DNA from: an uncultured Erythrobacter sp.
Lineage (GTDB): Bacteria; Pseudomonadota; Alphaproteobacteria; Sphingomonadales; Sphingomonadaceae
Direction: 5' to 3'
DNA length: 64,000 bases
Assembly: GCA_937899785.1 (NCBI GenBank)
Contig: CALCCG010000183.1
Location: 33,733-97,732, forward strand
Part shown: positions 9,611-18,211 of the stretch, piece by piece
How positions within the stretch are numbered: position 1 is the first letter of the stretch
How the letters are laid out: each line of letters opens with the position of its first letter
Position numbers and translations under genes: made by a program
Notes under the pieces: generated by a model
The model's database searches: none
What the model saw: only the letters and a program-made list of their open reading frames with translations
Told to the model about the DNA's origin: nothing

Positions 9611-11818
9611 ATGTCAAACCGTATTCCCGCCGCGCGCGCTTTGTGGGCCAGCACCACCGCTATGACCGCCGCTGTCTTCGCCTTTGCCGCTCCTGCAGCG
9701 GCGCAAGCTGGCGACGCTTCTGAGGCAGAGGAAGGCCAGTTGCCTTCGATTATTGTGACTGCAAACCGCCGCGAAGAAAGCCTTCAGGACGTCCCAATTT
9801 CGGCCGAAATCCTCGATCAGGGCCGCATCGGAGCGATTTTTTCGGCCGCCGCGGACACCACCGCGCTCGCCGGAGCGGTTCCCGGGCTCAACATTGAAAG
9901 CTCAAACGGCCGCGTGGCGCCGCGCTTTTACATTCGCGGGCTTGGCAACACCGACTTTGACCTGGCCGCATCACAGCCCGTTTCGGTGATCCTGGACGAT
10001 GTTGTTATGGAAAACGTGACACTGAAATCCTTTCCGATCTTTGATGTCCAGCGCGTGGAAGTTCTGCGCGGGCCGCAAGGCACTCTGTTCGGCCGCAACA
10101 CGCCGGCCGGCATCGTCAAAATCGACACGATCAAGCCCGGCTTTGAAGACGATATTCAGGTTGGGCTGAGCGTCGGTTCGTTTGGCACCGTGTCCGCCAA
10201 CGCGGCGTGGGGTGGGGGAATTGTCGAGGACAAGCTGGCCTTCCGCGTTTCGACCCAGTTTCAGCGCCGCAGCGATTGGATCGATAACGGGTTTACCGGT
10301 GAAGAGGACGCGCTGGGCGCCTACACCGACTTCGCCATTCGTGGCCAAATGCTTCTGGTGCCCGATGAAGAGCGGCGCTTTTCGATGCTGGCGTCGGTGA
10401 ACTTTCGCGACCTTAGCGGCAGCTCAACCTTTTTCCGCGCCAATGTGCTGGGTCCGGGCAACAACGAACTGAACGCGAACTACGACCGCGACACGGTGTT
10501 CTATGATGCGGGAGGCGGCAACCCGGCCGAGTACCAGCAGTTCGGCGCCACGCTGAAGATGGACTATGAGTTTGACTTCGCGACGATTACGCAGATTTCC
10601 AGTTACTGGGAGAGTGAAGGCTTCTCGCGCGGGGACGTCGATGGCGGCAATCTGGTAACCGGTCCGGGTTTCATCCCGTTCCCATCGGACACGCAGGACT
10701 CGATCGATCTGCAGCAATTCACGAGCGAAACCCGTTTGGCCTCAAACGGTGATGGACCGCTGAGCTGGCAGGTCGGCGCGTTTATCTTCACCAGTGATTT
10801 CGACGTGTCGACGGTGGGCTTCACCTTTCCGCCGCCCGTCACGGTTAACCACACGAACGACGCTTGGGCCGTGTTTGGCCAGCTTTCGTATGACCTGAAC
10901 GATATGTTCCGCGTTACCGGCGGGCTGCGCTACTCCGACGATGAGAAGGACTTTGTGGTCGTCGAAGGCGCCGCGCCGCAGCCGGTTTCGGTGCAGGATG
11001 ACAACATCGATTGGGATGTCAGCCTGTTCGCTGATATTGACGACGAGACAAGCCTCTACGCTCGGGTTGCTAACGCGTTCCGCGCGCCGACCATCCAGGG
11101 CCGCGACGTGGCTTTTTTCGGCGCACCGAGCGTCGCGCAGTCGGAAAACATCACCAGCTGGGAGCTTGGCTTTAAGAGCGAGTTCATCGATCGGCGGCTG
11201 CGCCTGAACGGTTCGGTCTTTTACTACACCGTGGAAGACCCGCAATTCACTGCGGTCGGTGGTACGGGCAACCTGGTGCAGCTGATCAACGCCAACGAGG
11301 GCGAGGCCTATGGCTACGAGCTTGACGCTGCGTTCCAGGCATCGCCGCAAATCCTGCTGACGCTGGGCATCGCCTACAACAACACGCAGATCAACGATGA
11401 CGATCTCGCCGTGGGTGTGTGCGCCCAATGCACCGTGACCGATCCGTTTAACCAGAACGGCTTTGCGCTGGTCGATGGCAACCCATTCCCCAACGCACCC
11501 GAGGTAAGCGGCGATTTCACCTTCAGCTACACCGTTCCGGTGGGCGACAACGATGAAGTCTTCCTCTTCACTGACTGGGTGTATCTGGGTGAAACCAACT
11601 TCCTGCTCTATGAAAGCCTTGAAAACAATGCCGACAGCCGCATCGAGGGCGGTCTGCGAATGGGCTATCGCGGCAACAATGGGCAGTACGAACTGGCTCT
11701 GTTTGCCCGCAACATCACCAACGCTGACAACGTGCAAGGCGTCGTTGATTTCAACAACAACACCGCCTTCGTAAACGAGCCGCGCGTGATCGGCGTCTCG
11801 GTGGGCTTTAGCCTTTAG
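9611..11818 (+). CDS. TonB-dependent receptor
   Basis: Signal peptide MSNRIPAARALWAST...AAPAAAQA; plug (SIIVTANRREESLQDVPISAEILDQ) and C-terminal ...GVSVGFSL; ORF open from 9542. Confidence 0.93.
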   Translation: MSNRIPAARALWASTTAMTAAVFAFAAPAAAQAGDASEAEEGQLPSIIVTANRREESLQDVPISAEILDQGRIGAIFSAAADTTALAGAVPGLNIESSNGRVAPRFYIRGLGNTDFDLAASQPVSVILDDVVMENVTLKSFPIFDVQRVEVLRGPQGTLFGRNTPAGIVKIDTIKPGFEDDIQVGLSVGSFGTVSANAAWGGGIVEDKLAFRVSTQFQRRSDWIDNGFTGEEDALGAYTDFAIRGQMLLVPDEERRFSMLASVNFRDLSGSSTFFRANVLGPGNNELNANYDRDTVFYDAGGGNPAEYQQFGATLKMDYEFDFATITQISSYWESEGFSRGDVDGGNLVTGPGFIPFPSDTQDSIDLQQFTSETRLASNGDGPLSWQVGAFIFTSDFDVSTVGFTFPPPVTVNHTNDAWAVFGQLSYDLNDMFRVTGGLRYSDDEKDFVVVEGAAPQPVSVQDDNIDWDVSLFADIDDETSLYARVANAFRAPTIQGRDVAFFGAPSVAQSENITSWELGFKSEFIDRRLRLNGSVFYYTVEDPQFTAVGGTGNLVQLINANEGEAYGYELDAAFQASPQILLTLGIAYNNTQINDDDLAVGVCAQCTVTDPFNQNGFALVDGNPFPNAPEVSGDFTFSYTVPVGDNDEVFLFTDWVYLGETNFLLYESLENNADSRIEGGLRMGYRGNNGQYELALFARNITNADNVQGVVDFNNNTAFVNEPRVIGVSVGFSL

Positions 11819-11885
11819 AGCGGCCAACGGCTTTCGCGTTGCTCCCGGACGCTGGTGTGTAAGCGAAGGCGCGCGCGATACAGGA

Positions 11886-11921
11886 AAGGGCTGGCGGGAG
11901 GCGACCCGTCAGCCCTTTTTT
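11886..11921 (+). terminator. Rho-independent terminator after the TonB-dependent receptor
   Basis: AAGGGCTGGCGGG-AGGCGA-CCCGTCAGCCCTT followed by a T run; 13-bp stem with one G-T pair. Confidence 0.9.
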
Positions 11922-11968
11922 CTCCTCGGCATCAGATCGGCTGGTGAGCCTTTTCCGGCAAGCTATCG

Positions 11969-14881
11969 CTAGTTGGCGTTTGCCATTTCGGCGACCGCTT
12001 TGGACTTTGCCAACGCGCTTGGCAGCACGACAAACGTCGCGGCCTCAGCGGGCTGGACATAGACCTGAGCGGCGGCCTTCAAGTCACCTACCGAAACCGC
12101 TTTGAGCACATCGGGATAGGCAAAGAAGCGATCGATACGCTCTGGGTCGCTTTGCGCGCGCTGGGTTAGCACGGTGTAGACACCCAGATCCTTGAGCGCG
12201 TTTTCGTGCCGTTCGAGGAGCGGTTTGCGTGCGCGTTCAACCAGGTCCTGCGAGATGCCATCATCGGTCACAAGCTCGCGCAACATGGTATCAATGGCGG
12301 CGCGCGCCGCGTCGACCTGACTGTCTTCGAGCGACACGCTGATCGTGATCGTTCCGTAATCTCGGTAGTGGCGGCTGTTGCTCACATTGGCGCGCGGCGA
12401 ATACGCCTGGCCCAGCTCTTCGCGGATCGTATCTGTCAGTTCCAGTTGAAGCACGCGGCCGAGCATTTGCAGTTTGACAGCCTCGTCATAGTCGCGGTTG
12501 TCCGGCGCGGGCCAGATCATACGCAACAAGGCCTGATCGGGCTCGCCATCGTGCTCGATAACGCGGGTGGAGCGATCCTGAGTGAAAGTCCGCAAGCGGG
12601 CCTCCTCGCGCACACGGAACTGGTCTTCGCGCTCTGTCAGCGCACCAAAGGTGGACGCGACCGCGGCGATCGCGGCGTCTTCATCAAGGTCTCCAACAAG
12701 GCCAATCTCAATCGCGCCCCGGCTTAACCGGTCCTCGATCACGCTTTGTAGCCCGTCAAAGTCGAGCGCTTCGAAGGCTTCCTTGGGTTGCAAGGTGAAG
12801 CGCGGGTCGCCATCGGACAGGTCTCCCCCGACGACTGCGCCAAGCGCCCGGCCTGGCGTCGAGGTGAGAGTCTCAAAGAAATTGTCGATGCCCTTGCGAA
12901 ACCGTTCCACGCCTTCGGGTCGATAGCCCGGATCGGTGATCAACGCCGCCATGAGCTGCAATTGCAGTTCCAGATCGCGCGGCGTCGTTGTCGAACCCAT
13001 GCCGAAGCTGTCGACGCCCGCGTCAAACCCAAGGCCAACGCTGCGCCCGGCTAGGATTGTAGAAAGCTCATCCTGGCTGTGTTCGCCCAGCCCACCCGCG
13101 GACAAAGAGCCCGAGAGGTAGACGGCGAGCGGGTCGTCCTTGGTGGTCATCAACGTGCCGCCATCGACGGCCAGGCGGACGTTCACCCGGTCCTCTTGCA
13201 CATCGGTCTGCTTAATGTTGAGTTTGACGCCGTTGTCGAACTCGATCTGACGTATGCCGAGCTGGGTCTCCATCGTGTCCGAAACAATCGTGCCCGATGC
13301 GCCGAATTCGGTGTAGGCGAAAGCGGTGGCGCCCGTGTCGAGCGGGGCCGCGATGGGCAGGGCCATGCCTTCTTCAAAAGCGAGCCTCAGCGCTTCCTTG
13401 CCGCCTTCGGGCGCCTTGCGGCCCTGGAACCGGATCAGAGGGTCCTCAAGCGCGATCACGTGGCTCTTGAACGCGGCGAAGACGCTGTCCGACGTGATGT
13501 TGGGAGCCATCTCTTCGAACAGAGCTAGCCGGTACTCCGGTGTTGTCGGGATAGCGTCGTTGGACACCAGCGACAAAGCCGCGCCGACAAAGGCGCCGTT
13601 GGGGCGCGTGTCCTTGGCTTTGACCGCGTTTTCAAGCGCGGTCCTCCTGCGTGCCAATTGTTCGTCCACTTCGGCCTGGGTAAAGCCAAAGGCCAGCGCC
13701 TGGTTGTATTCGCGCACAGCCGCCAGCAGACCCTTGCGCCATTCGCCGTCGACGCTGCCAATATTGACGCCCGTGTTGCGCCCATCTTCGAAGAAATTGC
13801 CTTGCGTGAAGCTGGCTCCGCGGAAGGGGGCATCGGCCTTTCGCGCCAGCCGCGCGAGGCGGCGGTTGACGATGGCGTAACCGAGCGACCGCAGCGCCGC
13901 CGCCTTGCGATTGGCGAGCGTGTCCGGCTCATCAATCCAAGCGTCGAATTGGACGATTGCAACGCTCTCAGACAGCGAAGGATCGGTGTAGATATCGGTC
14001 TTGCCGCCTTGCGTGACATCGAGCGGTCCGGTCACTGGATCCTTTGGCGCCGGGCCGCCTGACCAGTCCGCAAACCTGGCGCGCAAAGCCGCCTCCATAA
14101 CGTCGACCGGGTAATCGCCGACGATCACCAAGACCGTGTTGCGCGGCGTGTAGGTCCGCTCATACAAAGTGCGCATCTGTTCCGACGTGGCGCCCTCGAT
14201 CACTTCCAGCGTCCCGATCGGCAAGCGGTCGCCGAACCGCGCATCGGGCGCGTAGAATTCGAAGCCGTCTTCCTGCGCGCGCTGGGCAAAGCTGCGCCGA
14301 TCGCGCCGTTCAGCCAGGATGATGCCCCGCTCGCGCTCGACCGCCTCCGGCGCGATCAGGAGCTCGCTCGCGGTCTCGCGCATCAACATTAAAGCGGTGT
14401 CAAGCAGATCCGCGTCGTTGCGCGGTAAGTTGAGCATATAGGTCACCGCTTCAAGCCCGGTCGAAGCGTTGGTGTCCGCGCCAAAGGCAAGCCCTTCGCG
14501 TTCGAGGAGCTTGATCATCTCGCCTTCGGGGATCCCTTTGGACCCATTAAAGGCCATGTGTTCAAGATAGTGTGACAGGCCGCGCTCGCTGTCGGTTTCT
14601 TCAAGCGATCCGCTGCCGATGCGCATCCGGACCATGGCGGTGCCTTCGGGTGTCGCGTTTTGGCGCAGGATAAAGCGCAGGCCGTTTTCAAGCTCGCCAA
14701 AGACATAGCCCGGATCGACTTCGACGTCGCTGTTCTCAAACGCCCACCTGGGTTCGGGGTCCGCTTGCTCTTGCGTTGTGGTCGCGCTGGTCTGGGTTTG
14801 CGCTGCCAGAGACTGGACAAGCACAAGGTTCGGAAGAGCGAGCGCAAGGCTTGCGGCGAACAGTGTCGGGCGAATGATCAT
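11969..14881 (-). CDS. M16-family (insulinase/pitrilysin-like) zinc metallopeptidase
   Basis: 970 aa, HxxEH motif HYLEHMAFNG, two M16 halves, N-terminal signal peptide. Confidence 0.93.
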   Translation of the reverse strand: MIIRPTLFAASLALALPNLVLVQSLAAQTQTSATTTQEQADPEPRWAFENSDVEVDPGYVFGELENGLRFILRQNATPEGTAMVRMRIGSGSLEETDSERGLSHYLEHMAFNGSKGIPEGEMIKLLEREGLAFGADTNASTGLEAVTYMLNLPRNDADLLDTALMLMRETASELLIAPEAVERERGIILAERRDRRSFAQRAQEDGFEFYAPDARFGDRLPIGTLEVIEGATSEQMRTLYERTYTPRNTVLVIVGDYPVDVMEAALRARFADWSGGPAPKDPVTGPLDVTQGGKTDIYTDPSLSESVAIVQFDAWIDEPDTLANRKAAALRSLGYAIVNRRLARLARKADAPFRGASFTQGNFFEDGRNTGVNIGSVDGEWRKGLLAAVREYNQALAFGFTQAEVDEQLARRRTALENAVKAKDTRPNGAFVGAALSLVSNDAIPTTPEYRLALFEEMAPNITSDSVFAAFKSHVIALEDPLIRFQGRKAPEGGKEALRLAFEEGMALPIAAPLDTGATAFAYTEFGASGTIVSDTMETQLGIRQIEFDNGVKLNIKQTDVQEDRVNVRLAVDGGTLMTTKDDPLAVYLSGSLSAGGLGEHSQDELSTILAGRSVGLGFDAGVDSFGMGSTTTPRDLELQLQLMAALITDPGYRPEGVERFRKGIDNFFETLTSTPGRALGAVVGGDLSDGDPRFTLQPKEAFEALDFDGLQSVIEDRLSRGAIEIGLVGDLDEDAAIAAVASTFGALTEREDQFRVREEARLRTFTQDRSTRVIEHDGEPDQALLRMIWPAPDNRDYDEAVKLQMLGRVLQLELTDTIREELGQAYSPRANVSNSRHYRDYGTITISVSLEDSQVDAARAAIDTMLRELVTDDGISQDLVERARKPLLERHENALKDLGVYTVLTQRAQSDPERIDRFFAYPDVLKAVSVGDLKAAAQVYVQPAEAATFVVLPSALAKSKAVAEMANAN

Positions 14882-15013
14882 GGGGGGCGCAGTCTCTCCA
14901 GCGGTTGTTTTGTCCTTATCTGATGAGCTTAGCCGATTTACACAGCCTGAAAAGGGGCTCTGCGCGCGGGCTGCGCGCGCATTTTTCCAATTGTTCCGGC
15001 CGCGAGGCCTATG

Positions 15014-15814
15014 TCACTTCTTGGGAGGCTGCCCGCGCAGGCGTGAGCGATGGGTCGACAGGTCGAGCACTTCACCCGGCTGGTTGTCCTCACCTTGCAG
15101 CAGGCCCAGGCGCCGCGCGACTTCGCGGTAGGCTTCTTCTTCGCCGCCCATGTCCCGGCGGAAGCGGTCTTTGTCGAGCTTTTCGCCGGTCGCCATGTCC
15201 CACAGCCGACAGCCATCCGGACTGATCTCGTCGGCCAGGATCACGCGGCTGTAGTCCCCATCATAAAGCCGGCCAAACTCGAGCTTGAAATCAACCAGGC
15301 GGATGTCAATCGCGGCGAACATACCGCACAGGAAATCGTTGATCCGGATCGCCATTGACGAGATGTCGTGCATCTCCTCCTGGCTGGCCCAATTGAAACA
15401 GGCGATGTGCTCTTCCGCGATCAGCGGATCGCCAAGCGAATCATCCTTGAAGTAATATTCGATCAACGTGTGCGGCAGCGGTTCGCCTTCTTCGATGCCC
15501 AGCCGCTTGGAAAGCGAGCCGGCGGCCACGTTGCGCAGCACCACTTCGATTGGGATGATCTCAACCTGGCGCACCAATTGCTCGCGCATGTTCAGACGGC
15601 GGATGAAGTGGGTCGGGATGCCGATATGCGAAAGACGGCTGAAGACGTGCTCGCTGATGCGGTTGTTGATCACGCCCTTGCCGTTGATCGTGCCCTGCTT
15701 TTCCGCGTTGAAGGCGGTGGCGTCGTCTTTGAAATATTGGATCAGCGTACCGGGTTCGGGACCCTCATAGAGAATCTTGGCCTTGCCTTCGTAAATCTGA
15801 CGACGACGGGACAT
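15014..15814 (-). CDS. purC: Phosphoribosylaminoimidazole-succinocarboxamide synthase
   Basis: [36 protein letters not shown]...; SAICAR synthase signatures. Confidence 0.96.
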   Translation of the reverse strand: MSRRRQIYEGKAKILYEGPEPGTLIQYFKDDATAFNAEKQGTINGKGVINNRISEHVFSRLSHIGIPTHFIRRLNMREQLVRQVEIIPIEVVLRNVAAGSLSKRLGIEEGEPLPHTLIEYYFKDDSLGDPLIAEEHIACFNWASQEEMHDISSMAIRINDFLCGMFAAIDIRLVDFKLEFGRLYDGDYSRVILADEISPDGCRLWDMATGEKLDKDRFRRDMGGEEEAYREVARRLGLLQGEDNQPGEVLDLSTHRSRLRGQPPKK

Positions 15815-15854
15815 GAACGTGCACCCTCCTGGCAGCGGCCCACCTTGCTGCGAA

Positions 15855-15930
15855 TGGTGCCCGGGGGCGGAATCGAACCACCGACACGCGGATTTTCAAT
15901 CCGCTGCTCTACCCCTGAGCTACCCGGGCA
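15855..15930 (-). tRNA. tRNA-Phe (GAA)
   Basis: Reverse complement TGCCCGGGTAGCTCAGGGGTAGAGCAGCGGATTGAAAATCCGCGTGTCGGTGGTTCGATTCCGCCCCCGGGCACCA; cloverleaf, GAA anticodon, encoded CCA. Confidence 0.96.
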
Positions 15931-16021
15931 TTCGCTGCGGCGACGGTGGTCTTCAAAGGCCACCGGCGAGCAAATGAGTGCGCGCCTATGCCGAGGCCAC
16001 GCGCGATTGGCAAGCGCAAAA

Positions 16022-16210
16022 TCACTCTTGTTCGGGCCAGTTCGCGCTGGCGATCTCTTCGGGGCTCGCCGAGCGACCGGGAACCGCATAGCCATCGCCG
16101 AACCACTGCGCCAGATCGCGATCTTTGCATCGTTGTGAACAGAATGGGGCGAAGTCCGCCACGCGCGGTTTGCCACACATTGGGCAGGATTTTGCGGCGG
16201 TGTTCGTCAT
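16022..16210 (-). CDS. yacG: DNA gyrase inhibitor YacG
   Basis: 62 aa with CPMCGK...FCSQRCKDRDLAQWF zinc-binding pattern. Confidence 0.93.
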   Translation of the reverse strand: MTNTAAKSCPMCGKPRVADFAPFCSQRCKDRDLAQWFGDGYAVPGRSASPEEIASANWPEQE

Positions 16211-17181
16211 GAAGCGGCAATTTGGGCCCGGGGCGCCTCAAGCGCAAGACCGGGATCGGTTTCAATTCGAACAACGCGTCCTGTGCGCTGCGCAAGGTCT
16301 CCTATCCACTGCGGTTTGAGCTTTGCCTTGAGCGCGGGGTGAACGCCTAACAGCAGCACCGGGCCCGTTCCTTGCGCGCGCTCGGCCACACGCAAAGCGT
16401 ACCGGGCGCACAGCGCAACGCGCGATGTCGCGAAGCGCTGGAGCAGCGATGGGCCCTCCAACCGCGCAACCAGCTGGACAAAGCCAAACCCGTTGATCGC
16501 GGTGCGTTCATGCGGCCACCCGTTCAGCTCGGCTGCAAGCGCTTCGTCGAGCGCGCGGCGATCGGCCTTGGCCTCCATCGTTGGAAAATCGATCCCGATA
16601 TTGCCGCCCACTCCAAACCAGCGCAGCGCTCGGGCGATTGCCGGGATCGCGGCGAGCGCGACCTCACGCGGGCTGCCCTGGCCATCAACATCACTCACCG
16701 TCATGGCCGGAGTGGCGCTGCACACGATCTCTCCACCCGAAAACGCCAGCGATCCGGATGACGCCGCGTGCCAGACCTCCTCCCAGAGCCCTGCCTCAAA
16801 AGCGGGCATATATGCGCCCATCGGAAAGGCGGGGCCTGGCTGTGCCGCTTCCTTGGGCAGCGTGTCGGCGAGGTAGCGCCCGTGGGCCTGTTTGAAGCGC
16901 CCCCGTTCAGCAACAGGCGCGCGTGTGATGGACAACGCGAAACGCGCGCCTTGGGTTATCTCTTGTGGGAGATGATCGACCAGCACGTTTGCGCCATTCT
17001 CCAGAGTTGCAAGGCCGCGGCGGGCGCCCGCCGGCTTGGTGGAAAGCTGCGCCATGCGCGCCTCGCCTGCCCGTAGCTCGCCCGGCCAGGAAAGCGCAGC
17101 GGCGCGGACTGCATCACCTTCGATCAGCAGCGCGCGGGTCTCACCGATCCCTTCCTCGATCCGCCATTCAGCCAAGGGCAA
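16207..17181 (-). CDS. Ribonuclease E/G-family-like protein
   Basis: 324 aa; position next to yacG/maf and RNase E/G-like motifs (GGNIGIDFPTMEAKADR). Confidence 0.75.
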   Translation of the reverse strand: MPLAEWRIEEGIGETRALLIEGDAVRAAALSWPGELRAGEARMAQLSTKPAGARRGLATLENGANVLVDHLPQEITQGARFALSITRAPVAERGRFKQAHGRYLADTLPKEAAQPGPAFPMGAYMPAFEAGLWEEVWHAASSGSLAFSGGEIVCSATPAMTVSDVDGQGSPREVALAAIPAIARALRWFGVGGNIGIDFPTMEAKADRRALDEALAAELNGWPHERTAINGFGFVQLVARLEGPSLLQRFATSRVALCARYALRVAERAQGTGPVLLLGVHPALKAKLKPQWIGDLAQRTGRVVRIETDPGLALEAPRAQIAAS

Positions 17182-17740
17182 AGCCAGCCGATTTGAGTAA
17201 TGCGCGCGCTTCGAAGAGCGGCAGACCCATGACGCTCGAATGGCTGCCGCGGATCCACTGGATCAGCCCCTCTGCCGCGCCCTGGATTGCATAGCCGCCC
17301 GCTTTGCCGCGCCATTCATCGCCGGCGATGTAGGCGTCAATCTCATCCCGGCTGAGCGACTTGAAGCGTACAATGTTCTCGCTCAGTCGCGATTTGATCG
17401 AACCATCGGGCGCGCGCAGAACGACACTGGAAAGGACAATATGACGGCGTCCCGACAGCAATTCCAGACATTCGCGCGCTTCGCCTTCCTCTTCGGTTTT
17501 GGGCAGGATGCGCCGCCCAGCCGCCACCACCGTATCACCGGCAAGAACAAAGCCTCTGGCCTCAATCGCGCGCGCCTTTTGTTCGCCCATCCGCAGCGCA
17601 TAGTCGCGTGGACGCTCGCTTGAAAGCGGCGTTTCGTCGATATTGGCGGGCTCGATCGCGTCGGGCACAACGCCGAGCCGCGCCAACAGATCGCGCCGAC
17701 GAGGGGACGCGGAGGCAAGAGTGAGATGCGGCGCGCTCAT
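17168..17740 (-). CDS. maf: Maf-family nucleotide pyrophosphatase
   Basis: LTLASASPRRRDLLARLGV...KARAIEARGFVLAGDTVVAAGRRIL. Confidence 0.95.
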   Translation of the reverse strand: MSAPHLTLASASPRRRDLLARLGVVPDAIEPANIDETPLSSERPRDYALRMGEQKARAIEARGFVLAGDTVVAAGRRILPKTEEEGEARECLELLSGRRHIVLSSVVLRAPDGSIKSRLSENIVRFKSLSRDEIDAYIAGDEWRGKAGGYAIQGAAEGLIQWIRGSHSSVMGLPLFEARALLKSAGFALG

Positions 17741-17754
17741 GAGCGCGGGCGGCG

Positions 17755-18000
17755 TTACTGCGGTCCGGGACCGCCGCGGCCCGGCATGAAGCGATAGGTG
17801 ATGCGCGCCTTGGTCAGATCATACGGGGTGAGTTCGCACAGCACTTCGTCACCAACGAGCACGCGGATTCGGTTTTTGCGCATCTTGCCCGCTGTGTGGC
17901 CGAGCACTTCATGACCGTTTTCAAGCTCCACTCTAAACATCGCGTTGGGCAACAATTCCACCACGCGCCCACGCATTTCGAGGAGTTCTTCTTTGGCCAT
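17755..18000 (-). CDS. infA: Translation initiation factor IF-1
   Basis: [53 protein letters not shown]; internal start at 18000. Confidence 0.96.
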   Translation of the reverse strand: MAKEELLEMRGRVVELLPNAMFRVELENGHEVLGHTAGKMRKNRIRVLVGDEVLCELTPYDLTKARITYRFMPGRGGPGPQ

Positions 18001-18211
18001 GTAATTCCTTAAGTCGGTTGCTCGGAGAAACGTTCCGTCGGTCTGGGCCGGGCGTTTAGCGATGAAGAGAACAAAATGGAAGCCTCGTGCGTTAGGGCTT
18101 GCAAACCCCTCCACCAGGCGCGTCTCCTCCCGCGCTTCCGTCGTTCTCACGGTGCAAACTGATACACGCTGTTGCTTGTCTGCTCGCGCGCATTGCTGAA
18201 AAGGCCCCCGC

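Noticed and set aside
10742-11827. 361-aa minus-strand ORF antisense to the TonB receptor
   Set aside because: Shadow ORF; the plus-strand receptor has clear family motifs
14959-14984. TGCGCGC/GCGCGCA hairpin followed by TTTTT between the M16 peptidase and purC
   Set aside because: T run is on the plus strand, where no gene ends; on the minus strand it lacks the downstream T run, so it was not called a terminator
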